From assembly GCF_002135415.1 (NCBI RefSeq), contig NZ_NEGJ01000001.1:186001-250000 (forward strand): a DNA stretch of 64,000 nucleotides. The letters run 5' to 3'. Below are positions 29,387 to 36,609 of this stretch, piece after piece. Position 1 is the stretch's first letter, and every line of letters begins with the position of its first letter. Origin of the DNA: Acinetobacter sp. ANC 3832 (lineage in GTDB: Bacteria > Pseudomonadota > Gammaproteobacteria > Pseudomonadales > Moraxellaceae). The notes beneath the pieces are model-generated. The model worked only from the letters and a program-made list of their open reading frames with translations. It searched no databases and was not told the DNA's origin. A program made the translations under genes and the position numbers.

Positions 29387-29438
29387 TTTATTCATTTTTA
29401 AAGTATGATCAATAAAATTTCCTAAATAATTACAACCG

Positions 29439-29872
29439 ATGGAAATTCGAAATTTTGCAATTGTAATTTCAATTATTTTATTAAGTGCATACCAAAAAAT
29501 CACTAAAGACGGAGATTCAAATCCTAAAATAAAGCCAACGAATGAAATCCAGCTGATCGCTGAATAAAATAATAACTATCTATTAGATAATGGCGATTCA
29601 TCTAAAAATGTAGATGGTAAAATTTCACTCTATAACGTAGAAAATGGCTGCCAGATCGATAATACTTTTATTTACTCAGAATCAATAGCTGTAATTTATC
29701 GTTATATCTTTAAAAAAATAAATTGATTTCAGCAATCACTATAAGCCCTAATAATTTTATGCCTAATAAAATGGATGAAGTTTGGAATGATCCTAAATCC
29801 CTCGCAATTATTGAAAATTTTAATAAATCAAAAGATATCTTGTCAGAAGATGAAATTTTACAGTGTATTTAA
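29439..29872 (+). pseudogene. Decayed small exported protein gene (cysteine-paired family)
   Basis: Reading from ATG 29439 gives a signal-peptide-like start ending LLSAYQK, where a lipoprotein would have LLSAC (one base change, TGC to TAC). The frame hits TAA at 29565, continues in the same frame with VENGCQIDNTFIY and YRYIFK, then stops. Adding one A to the seven-A run at 29712-29718 restores KLISAITISPNNF and an ending LQCI before TAA 29870. The pattern G/N-C-x-I-E/D, then YIFK-x-x-x-LISA, then a final L-x-x-C matches the intact genes at 30551 and 36168. So this is a third copy with a lost lipobox, one stop and one frameshift. Confidence 0.65.
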
Positions 29873-29874
29873 AA

Positions 29875-30336
29875 ATGAAAAATGAAAAAATAAATTATTT
29901 CAGAATAGACTTTTATCTCATTCTTATACATGTAATTTTACTTTCCATAAGTTATATTATTTATTGCCTATATCCTACTGAACCAAACTCAAAAAACTTA
30001 ATTTTACTTTTATTTCTTTTCATAGCAGTTTGTGAAATCATTCCAATATTATTTATAATCGCTATTGTATTACCTCACTTAGATACAAATATTAAATATG
30101 TAAAAATTAAAAAAATTTTCTTAATTATTTTATATTTCATATCAAGTTTTTTTATTTTAACATTCATAGGAATCTCTTCATTCCTTAATGAAAACGTATT
30201 TATACATATTACTACATACACCTCCATTTTATTTATTTCAATATATTTTTCAATAATTCGCTTTGTAAAATTAACTAAAGATCAGTATCTGTTTATCATC
30301 AGTATTCTTATAATATTTTTATTATTCATATTATGA
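29875..30336 (+). CDS. Hypothetical four-helix membrane protein, very AT-rich
   Basis: From the ATG at 29875 (two bases after the pseudogene stop) it is 153 residues; a GTG at 29863 would add four. Four transmembrane segments are likely, at about residues 11-32, 40-66, 82-104 and 109-150. Composition is extreme in Ile, Leu, Phe and Tyr, and the DNA is clearly richer in A and T than its neighbours, which suggests transfer or weak selection. Its stop overlaps the next short ORF as ATGA. I do not recognise the family. Confidence 0.55.
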   Translation: MKNEKINYFRIDFYLILIHVILLSISYIIYCLYPTEPNSKNLILLLFLFIAVCEIIPILFIIAIVLPHLDTNIKYVKIKKIFLIILYFISSFFILTFIGISSFLNENVFIHITTYTSILFISIYFSIIRFVKLTKDQYLFIISILIIFLLFIL

Positions 30337-30485
30337 AATTACACTACCTAATTACTTCTACGTCTATAACTAAAGCACTACTTTCAGAAAAATATACCTG
30401 CGTCTTTATAATTGAACGATACAAAAATAATCCTCCGCAACTACTTACAAAATACAATCATCTAATTGATATGTTAAACAAATAA
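30333..30485 (+). CDS. Short ORF translationally coupled to the membrane protein
   Basis: A 50-residue ORF whose ATG (30333) overlaps the stop of the preceding gene (ATGA), the classic arrangement for coupled translation. Sequence starts MKLHYLITSTSITKALLSEK, has one cysteine and a charged C-terminal helix. It has no signal peptide and no hydrophobic segment. It may be a real small protein or the intact end of a larger lost gene. Confidence 0.4.
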   Translation: MKLHYLITSTSITKALLSEKYTCVFIIERYKNNPPQLLTKYNHLIDMLNK

Positions 30486-30550
30486 TCTATAGAAATATTA
30501 TTTCAATTATTTATACTTAAATTCAATAGCACTGAAGAACAAAGTCCCTT

Positions 30551-30934
30551 ATGAATCTAAAAACCATTTGTCTAACTACTTTTACATGTCTATCTATCAC
30601 CGCTTGCTCAACCACGCTAACCAACCCCAACGCACCTATCGTTTTAGAACAACACAAAAACATTTCTGCTGAACCGACAACCAAGCACAATCTTGCTCGA
30701 CTTATCAAACAACAAAACAATTGCGTGATCGAATTTACTGGAAATTTTCAAACAGGCAAAGCCACTGAACATTGGATTTTTAAAGGCGATCAACTCATTT
30801 CAGCATTTTCAAATGTGAATGCCGAAGTTGAAAATAAACAAACCATTTTTGACGTTCAAAATGCAGAAAAGCAAATTAACTTTACTGCACTTAAAAACAA
30901 CTTCAAAAAGTCTAACTTAGATAAATGTTTATAA
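30551..30934 (+). CDS. Small lipoprotein of the cysteine-paired family
   Basis: A 127-residue protein with signal peptide and lipobox SITAC, the lipidated cysteine near residue 19. The mature part has NNCVIEF near residue 56, HWIFKGDQLISAFS near residue 74, and ends LDKCL. These three points match the gene at 36168 and the pseudogene at 29439. The two mature cysteines probably form a disulfide, and the middle reads as beta strands. Function is unknown. It is downstream of the membrane-protein pair but separated by 65 bases. Confidence 0.7.
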   Translation: MNLKTICLTTFTCLSITACSTTLTNPNAPIVLEQHKNISAEPTTKHNLARLIKQQNNCVIEFTGNFQTGKATEHWIFKGDQLISAFSNVNAEVENKQTIFDVQNAEKQINFTALKNNFKKSNLDKCL

Positions 30935-31305
30935 AATATTAGGCATATTGAACGCTCAATATAGCTTAATTCATATATCGGTTAAGCAATTGTTTTATTA
31001 TCGATACGAATAAAATCATGTAGGGTCTTTGATTCATTCAAGTTTTGCCTGAATATCAAATAAATTTACGTTAACTTACAGTGTAAACAAACAAATCAAC
31101 TTAAAAGTACAAACACAATGATTTACAGAAACTTAAGTAGAAATCATGCTTAAATGATATTCACAATTCTGTCATTTTTGTTACAAGGTTGTGTATAAGC
31201 TGTGGGTTTTTTATCTCAAATTATAATTAATCAATTCTGATCATTTATGATTCAGCTCATCTAAGGCTTGATCTAACTCAAGTTATAAAAGGAAAAAAAC
31301 ACATT
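30935..31305. other. Intergenic stretch before the repeat-protein gene
   Basis: About 370 AT-rich bases without an ORF. TTTAC...GTAAA around 31057-31084 is a short inverted repeat, and TGTGTATAA at 31190-31198 is a DnaA-box-like match that may be chance. The promoter of the gene at 31306 must lie here. Confidence 0.35.
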
Positions 31306-31956
31306 ATGAAAATGCTTAAAACAACTTTAATTACCACCGCTCTATTGGCTTCAACTCCTCTTTTTGCAAATACAGATGTGAATGGCAATGTCAGTGCTTC
31401 AGCAGATGTAAACAACAATGGGGTATTACATAACATTGGGCAAGGCATTCAAAATACAGCGGATAAAGTCGGTGCAGGCATCGAAAAAGGTGTTGATAAA
31501 ACCCGCGAAGTTTCTAAAAATACATGGGAAGGTACAAAAGATGCATCACATTCTGTAGGTGAAGGTGTTCAAACGACTGCGGATAAAGTCGGTGGTGGTA
31601 TTGAGAAAGGTGTTGATAAAACCCGTGAAGTTTCAAAAGATGCGTGGGATGACACCAAAAAGGTATCTAAAAAAGTAGATCATAGTGTGAAAAAAACAGC
31701 GACTAAAGTTGGTGGTGGCATTGAAAAAGGTGTAGATAACACCAAGACAGTAACCAAAGGCGCTTGGAAAAATACCAAAAAATTAAGCCATGAAGCATCT
31801 GAAAAAGTACATGAAAAAGCAGTAAAAACTAAGAAAGCTTTAACACCGAAGAAAGCGACTGCAAGTGCTGAAGTAGACTCAAGCGCTCAAATGTCTTCAC
31901 CTGTAGGCAGTACCAAAATTGATATTACAACCAAACCGATTGTAAATAGCCAATAA
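31306..31956 (+). CDS. Secreted 40-residue-repeat protein, LEA/apolipoprotein-like
   Basis: A 216-residue protein with a signal peptide (cleavage after PLFA near residue 21). Three 40-residue repeats follow at about 50-89, 90-129 and 130-169, each with the core T-A-D-K-V-G-x-G-I-E-K-G-V-D-K-T followed by V-S-K-x-x-W. They are lysine-rich, would form amphipathic helices, and have no cysteine. The C-terminal 45 residues are Ala/Ser/Thr/Lys-rich. The pattern is like group 3 LEA and apolipoprotein repeats, proteins that coat or protect membranes and proteins during drying. Export and function are inferred. A GGAAAAA lies about ten bases upstream of the ATG. Confidence 0.75.
   Translation: MKMLKTTLITTALLASTPLFANTDVNGNVSASADVNNNGVLHNIGQGIQNTADKVGAGIEKGVDKTREVSKNTWEGTKDASHSVGEGVQTTADKVGGGIEKGVDKTREVSKDAWDDTKKVSKKVDHSVKKTATKVGGGIEKGVDNTKTVTKGAWKNTKKLSHEASEKVHEKAVKTKKALTPKKATASAEVDSSAQMSSPVGSTKIDITTKPIVNSQ
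31453..31812 (+). repeat. Three tandem 120-base coding repeats
   Basis: The DNA for residues 50-169 of the preceding gene is three exact-length 120-base units (31453-31572, 31573-31692, 31693-31812). Units 1 and 2 are the closest, with unit 3 more diverged, so the last duplication was probably of the first two. Such repeats can change copy number. Confidence 0.75.
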
Positions 31957-31984
31957 TTCATTTGCATGAATATGTTAAATCCAT

Positions 31985-32012
31985 AAGCTCACTTCGGTGG
32001 GCTTTATTATTT
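31985..32012 (+). terminator. Intrinsic terminator with UUCG tetraloop
   Basis: AAGCTCAC-TTCG-GTGGGCTT forms an eight-base stem closed by the very stable UUCG loop, followed by TTATTATTTT, 29 bases after the repeat-protein stop. Confidence 0.88.
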
Positions 32013-32202
32013 TCAGCATTTTTATTTTCTGTATGAGATATCTAATCTAGAAAGTGGATATTGTTATTTTTTGAATGTAGCGATATGTAGCAAGCTGTAT
32101 TCTTTTCCTTGCAAAACAAGTTATTGAATCTATAAATCAGTAAGATGCGTAGAATATTCAATCGTAATTTAAGTGCCACGCTGAAAGAGGTTTAAAGCAA
32201 TA

Positions 32203-32778
32203 ATGAATAAGATAAAAATGGTGTGCATCACGACAGCTATTTTGGCAACAACCTCCATTTATGCACAAAGCTCAAGTGAAACGAAAACAACGCTACCTTA
32301 TGGTGATAACCCCAATATTTTCAAAGTACTTGCCTATAAAACAGGACAAGCTGTACAAAATACTGCTGAAAAAGTAGGAAATGCAACGGAAAAAGGCATC
32401 AATAAAATAAAGCCTAAAGTTGGCGAAACTTGGGACAACACCAAAACATATACGACAGAACAAGCAGAAATTGCACGAGATACCACCCGTAAAGGCATCG
32501 ACACCGCAGTTAAAAAAATTAATGAAACCAAAGATAATATTGTCGGTACAAGTGGCGGTAATGTTCCAATTGAACGTGGCAATTTAAGTGATGCTTCAAT
32601 GAGCTCTGTTCCAAGTCCTACAACTGTGACTGCACCTGTTATTACAGCACCTCCGATTGCTCCTGCACAAAATGCTTCAGCTCAAGAAGAACCTGAAATT
32701 ACCAAGCAATCTCTACCTTTGAACAATGCCTCAGCTAAACAAACGACATCTAATGATGACGTAGGTGTTCCGCGTTAG
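32203..32778 (+). CDS. Secreted protein related to the LEA-like repeat protein
   Basis: A 191-residue protein with a signal peptide (cleavage near IYAQ, residue 21). It has one clear copy of the 40-residue unit at about 53-92 (QNTAEKVGNATEKGINKIK...ETWDNTK). A second weaker lysine-rich helical stretch and a Pro/Ala/Thr-rich C-terminal tail of about 60 residues follow. Adjacent to and same strand as the three-repeat protein, so probably an old tandem duplication, but the terminator between them makes it a separate unit. Function unknown; the same membrane or desiccation role may be inferred. Confidence 0.7.
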   Translation: MNKIKMVCITTAILATTSIYAQSSSETKTTLPYGDNPNIFKVLAYKTGQAVQNTAEKVGNATEKGINKIKPKVGETWDNTKTYTTEQAEIARDTTRKGIDTAVKKINETKDNIVGTSGGNVPIERGNLSDASMSSVPSPTTVTAPVITAPPIAPAQNASAQEEPEITKQSLPLNNASAKQTTSNDDVGVPR

Positions 32779-32842
32779 TTAGCCTCTAAAATCATTTATA
32801 TCTTAAAATAATTTATAAGAATCTTCCCTAGAAGCCATTCAT

Positions 32843-32866
32843 AAAAAAGCCCACCATCAAGTGGGC
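32843..32866 (-). terminator. Terminator of the 2-hydroxyacid dehydrogenase gene
   Basis: GCCCAC-CATCAA-GTGGGC, with an A-run at 32843-32848 that is a T-run on the minus strand. It may serve the plus-strand gene as well. Confidence 0.8.
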
Positions 32867-32923
32867 AATATTTTGTTTTACTCAATTTTTACGGAACTCA
32901 ATCTACTGAGCTTTTTACCACTT

Positions 32924-33877
32924 TTAATTCACCTGTCGAATTGGCTGTCCATGTTTAAATGCTTCAATATTTTCAACCAATTGATTGACCATTCTTTGAC
33001 GTGCTTCAACACTGCCCCACGCACTGTGTGGCGTAATAATTAAATTTGGAATGTCATCTGCAAATAAAACCGAGCCGTTCTTAGGTGGTTCAACACTCAA
33101 TACATCCGTTGCCGCCCCTGCAATTTTGCCTTGTCTTAATGCATCTGCAAGTGCTGGTTCATTCACAATGCCACCACGTGCACAGTTGATTAAAAATGCT
33201 GTTTTTTTCATGGTATTAAATGCATCTGTAGAAATCAAATCCCGAGTTTCATCGGTTAATGGACAATGTAGCGTTAAAAAATCGACTTGAACTAAAAGTT
33301 CAGAAAATGGGACGCGATTTTCATCACTTGGACGACTGGGTAATGCACCGACTAAAACTTTCATACCAAAAGCTTCGGCCAGTTTTCCAACGGCTTTACC
33401 AAGCTCACCATAACCCATAATGCCCAATGTTTTACCTGATAATTCAACTATCGGGAAGTCCAACAAACAAAATATGGGAGATGTGTTCCACTGCCCTTGT
33501 TTCACCGCTTGATCGTATTTTAATAGTGATGTCGCTAAAGCTAAGATTAGCGATAAAGTATGCTGAGCAACTGCTGCTGTTCCATATCCCTGACAATTGG
33601 ATACCACAATACCTTGTTGCTTTGCCTGAGCTAAATCAACATTATTGGTTCCTGTTGCAGAAATAAGAATGACTTTTAGTTTGGGGCATTGCTCAATCGT
33701 TTCTGCATTCACGACCACTTTATTGGTAATCACTACATCTGCATGTTGAATGCGCTCTAAAACTTGTTCTGCTGTGCTTGATGGGTAAAGGATTAAATCT
33801 GCAAAAGCCGCTTTTAACTGGCTAAAGTCTAAATCATTTTTGTCCAGTGATTCATAATCTAAAAATACAGCTTTCAT
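32924..33877 (-). CDS. D-2-hydroxyacid dehydrogenase (hydroxypyruvate/glyoxylate reductase type)
   Basis: A 317-residue NAD(P)-dependent dehydrogenase of the D-isomer family. The Rossmann loop GIMGYGELGKAVG is near residue 148. The catalytic Arg is in NCARGGIVNE, the Glu in DVLSVEPP, and the His in ITPHSAWGS. A substrate of the hydroxypyruvate or glyoxylate class is likely from overall similarity to glycerate dehydrogenase (HprA), but this family is broad. It is monocistronic and convergent with the repeat-protein gene. Confidence 0.9.
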   Translation of the reverse strand: MKAVFLDYESLDKNDLDFSQLKAAFADLILYPSSTAEQVLERIQHADVVITNKVVVNAETIEQCPKLKVILISATGTNNVDLAQAKQQGIVVSNCQGYGTAAVAQHTLSLILALATSLLKYDQAVKQGQWNTSPIFCLLDFPIVELSGKTLGIMGYGELGKAVGKLAEAFGMKVLVGALPSRPSDENRVPFSELLVQVDFLTLHCPLTDETRDLISTDAFNTMKKTAFLINCARGGIVNEPALADALRQGKIAGAATDVLSVEPPKNGSVLFADDIPNLIITPHSAWGSVEARQRMVNQLVENIEAFKHGQPIRQVN

Positions 33878-34014
33878 ATCCCTTGCACCATTTTTCTATT
33901 TTCAATGTGTATTTATAACATGCTCAAAATGCGCTTAGAGATTTTGCATCAATATTCATAATGTCTTTAGTTTCCTCATTTAAAGAGAAATAAAAAATCA
34001 TTCCTCTTAATGGA

Positions 34015-34704
34015 TTATGGTTCTGGCATTTGAAATGAATCATTTTTTAATGCCAATAAATAAGCGATTGCCATGCGATAGGCTTCTTGGCAAATTGCCT
34101 CAGAAATATAGTTTTCAGTGTAATAACCATGTTTCATACAGGTAAAAACCAATTCCATTAAGATGGTTAAACTGTCTGGTTCTTGTGGTACATAACTATC
34201 TACTTGAATCATTTTTAAAGCTTGTCGAACACCTGCACTGACTTTTTTCAGCTCAACTTGATATTCTAAATAGGCTTGACGTGTAAATGGTCCACTCAAG
34301 ATAATCAGGCTCGCCACTTCAGATTCATTAAAGAATCGTGCAGTGACTCGAATCATATTTGCACTCAGCAATTGCCCATATTCTTCAATACTGGCTTTTG
34401 GCTGTTCGGACAATACTTTAACGGCAGCTTTGCCTAATTCTGTGATTAAGCCATTTAAATGCATGAGCGCAATGTGCCGTAAAATATCGTATTTCGTCGG
34501 AAAAAACTGATAAATACTGGTGCGAGGTACACCCGATGCATTGGCAATTTCTGGAATAGAAATTTTTTCAATTCCAACACTTAGCAGCAACTCTTGTGTT
34601 GTTGCAATCACCCTTTCCATTCTTTTTTGGGTACGTTCTTGCTTTGGTTGCGTTACTTTTTTAGTCATTTTTTTCAATACAGATGTTGACTGAATTTTAA
34701 GCAT
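34015..34704 (-). CDS. TetR-family transcriptional regulator
   Basis: A repressor-type regulator of about 229 residues. The N-terminal helix-turn-helix is at about residues 48-71 (ISIPEIANASGVPRTSIYQF), and a helical ligand-binding domain fills the rest. Three starts are possible: TTG 34719, ATG 34704 with GAGAGA upstream (chosen), and ATG 34668. It is divergent from a fatty-acid desaturase gene with 80 bases between, so it likely controls that gene, as DesT does in Pseudomonas. A palindrome fitting a TetR operator lies between them. Confidence 0.88.
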   Translation of the reverse strand: MLKIQSTSVLKKMTKKVTQPKQERTQKRMERVIATTQELLLSVGIEKISIPEIANASGVPRTSIYQFFPTKYDILRHIALMHLNGLITELGKAAVKVLSEQPKASIEEYGQLLSANMIRVTARFFNESEVASLIILSGPFTRQAYLEYQVELKKVSAGVRQALKMIQVDSYVPQEPDSLTILMELVFTCMKHGYYTENYISEAICQEAYRMAIAYLLALKNDSFQMPEP

Positions 34705-34725
34705 CAGATAATCTCTCAAAATAAC

Positions 34726-34739
34726 CCAACAAATGTTGG
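34726..34739. promoter_or_regulatory. Candidate operator between the TetR and desaturase genes
   Basis: CCAACA-AA-TGTTGG is a perfect palindrome with six-base arms placed in the short divergent region, where one dimer could block both promoters. Confidence 0.6.
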
Positions 34740-34784
34740 ATTTAAAACTTCCTTGTCGTAATAAAAATAATAGAGGAACAGGGC

Positions 34785-35900
34785 ATGAATTTACCCGTTG
34801 CCAATTTTAAAATGACCAAGCAAAATAAAGTGAAACTTTTTGCTGACCCAGAAGACGAACAACGTAGCCTTCGTATCCGTAAAGGGATTTTAGAGGCTGG
34901 CAATCAACTCCGTGAGAAACACCCTTGGTTGGTCAAGTATCAAGATCAAATTGGCATGGGTATTCTTATTACTGCTGTTTCAGGTATTGTTTTTAATATA
35001 ACACAGTACTCACGTGGTCAAATGCCTGCGTATATTGCAATTCCGCTCTCTGCATTTTGGATGTCTATTCTGCATGAACTAGAACATGACTTAATCCATC
35101 AAATGTATTATCGCAAAAATAAACCTGTTAATGATGCAATGTTGGCAACGGTTTATGCTTTTCGCCCAAGTACTGTAAATCCATGGATGCGTCGTGATGT
35201 ACATTTACATCATCACAAATCTTCTGGAACTCAGTCTGACCTTGAAGAACGTGGCATTAATAATGGTGATCGTTGGGGCTTAAAACGTTTAATCATGACT
35301 GGTGACAACATGCTTGCTGTCTATTTACGCCCAATCACGATGCTGAAAACCACCAATCGTTTTATACATGCACAAAAGAACTTAAACAAGTCAGAAAAAC
35401 TAAAGCTCAGAGCTCGCCTTACAGCAAGTTATGCACCTCTTGGACATCTACATTATGCAATGTGGCATGGTTTTCTTCTAATGAGCGTTGCCAAATTAGC
35501 AATGAAAGCTGTGGGTCTGAAACAGCCTAAAAATGCGCTTTGGAAACTTGCCGATCGCACCACTAAATTTTACGCAGTGACCATTGCAGCACCTAACTTC
35601 TTACGTACCCTCAGCTTACATTTCACCAGTTCTAATATGCATTATTATGGCGATGTTGAAGAAGGCAATATCGTTCAACAGTGTCAAGTATGGACAGATT
35701 GGCGTATGAGACCCTTACAAGCTTTCTGCTTTAATTTTGCAGGAACACATGCCATACATCATTTTGTAGTCCGTGATCCCTTTTATATTCGCCAAGCCAT
35801 TGCCCAAGATTGCTACCCCGTGATGCAAGAAAATGGCGTACGCTTCAATGACTTTGGTACATTTAAAAGAGCTAATCGACGTTTAGAGAAAACAGCATAA
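34785..35900 (+). CDS. Membrane fatty-acid desaturase
   Basis: An integral-membrane di-iron enzyme that introduces a double bond into acyl chains. It has 371 residues. Three histidine boxes bind the irons: HELEHDLIH (H97, H101, H105), HLHHHK (H140, H142-H144) and HAIHH near residue 325. Hydrophobic segments lie around 55-95 and 215-235. A good AGAGGAACAGG precedes the ATG. Many Acinetobacter and Pseudomonas desaturases of this type sit with a ferredoxin reductase gene; none is adjacent here, so the electron donor is encoded elsewhere. A terminator follows. Confidence 0.9.
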   Translation: MNLPVANFKMTKQNKVKLFADPEDEQRSLRIRKGILEAGNQLREKHPWLVKYQDQIGMGILITAVSGIVFNITQYSRGQMPAYIAIPLSAFWMSILHELEHDLIHQMYYRKNKPVNDAMLATVYAFRPSTVNPWMRRDVHLHHHKSSGTQSDLEERGINNGDRWGLKRLIMTGDNMLAVYLRPITMLKTTNRFIHAQKNLNKSEKLKLRARLTASYAPLGHLHYAMWHGFLLMSVAKLAMKAVGLKQPKNALWKLADRTTKFYAVTIAAPNFLRTLSLHFTSSNMHYYGDVEEGNIVQQCQVWTDWRMRPLQAFCFNFAGTHAIHHFVVRDPFYIRQAIAQDCYPVMQENGVRFNDFGTFKRANRRLEKTA

Positions 35901-35947
35901 TAAGAGAATAATAATAACGATAAGTCACGTCCGTTTACTCGGTTTAT

Positions 35948-35978
35948 AGGGTCTTGTGCATGTATAGACCCTTTTTTT
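35948..35978 (+). terminator. Intrinsic terminator of the desaturase gene
   Basis: AGGGTCT and AGACCCT form a seven-base stem followed by seven T. Confidence 0.85.
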
Positions 35979-36167
35979 ATTGCTTTTATTTTAAGTTAAA
36001 TCAACTTATTTTATAGTCAATCTCTGATATCAAAGCTTTCATTTCTGTTAAATAGGAAAATTTAAAACTTGTGTATATGAATACAGATGTCTATGCTTTT
36101 AATCACAATGCATTTTCAATCATCACAAAATAACACTAACAATAAATCCAAACAAGACATTCAATTT

Positions 36168-36596
36168 ATGAACAACGTTCTAAGTATTACTAAAAAAATA
36201 TGCTTTATGATTGGCCTAACGCTGTTGTGCCCAATTCAACATGCTACTGAGCTTGTACTTCAATCTGTAGAAAATGTGGAAGAATATAAAAATCATGAAG
36301 GTAATTATTTTAAACTCATTAAAATTGAGCAAGGTTGTCGAATCGAAGTAGGATTTTATAATTTATTAAATCAAGAGTTTAAAATCTATATCTTTAAAAA
36401 CAATGAACTTATCAGCGCAAAGAGTAAAACCTATAACTATCTCTATGAAAAAGATTATGAATTAAGCTTAGATCATGTTACCGATGTGATTCACTATTCC
36501 ACTGAATACTACAATGTAAAAAATAACTTAGTAGAACAGAGCTTGAAAGAATATAAAGCTCTGTTTCCGACAGCCTATTTAAATCAATGCAAATAA
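36168..36596 (+). CDS. Small secreted protein of the cysteine-paired family
   Basis: From the ATG at 36168 it is 142 residues with a signal peptide (MNNVLSITKKICFMIGLTLL, cleavage near QHATE); the frame is open back to 36087, but that start would bury the signal. The mature part has QGCRIEVGFY, then YIFKNNELISAKS, and ends LNQCK. The spacing of the two cysteines and the IFK-LISA block match the lipoprotein at 30551. Unlike that one it has no lipobox, so it should be free in the periplasm. Function unknown. Confidence 0.65.
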   Translation: MNNVLSITKKICFMIGLTLLCPIQHATELVLQSVENVEEYKNHEGNYFKLIKIEQGCRIEVGFYNLLNQEFKIYIFKNNELISAKSKTYNYLYEKDYELSLDHVTDVIHYSTEYYNVKNNLVEQSLKEYKALFPTAYLNQCK

Positions 36597-36609
36597 AGCA
36601 AAGTAGATT

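Noticed and set aside
31190..31198. DnaA box TGTGTATAA before the repeat-protein gene
   Set aside because: A single box of this degenerate form is expected by chance in 64 kb of AT-rich DNA and has no partner nearby.
29439..36596. Defence island or prophage remnant
   Set aside because: The region holds small exported proteins, a dehydrogenase and a regulator, but no nuclease, methylase, integrase or phage structural gene.
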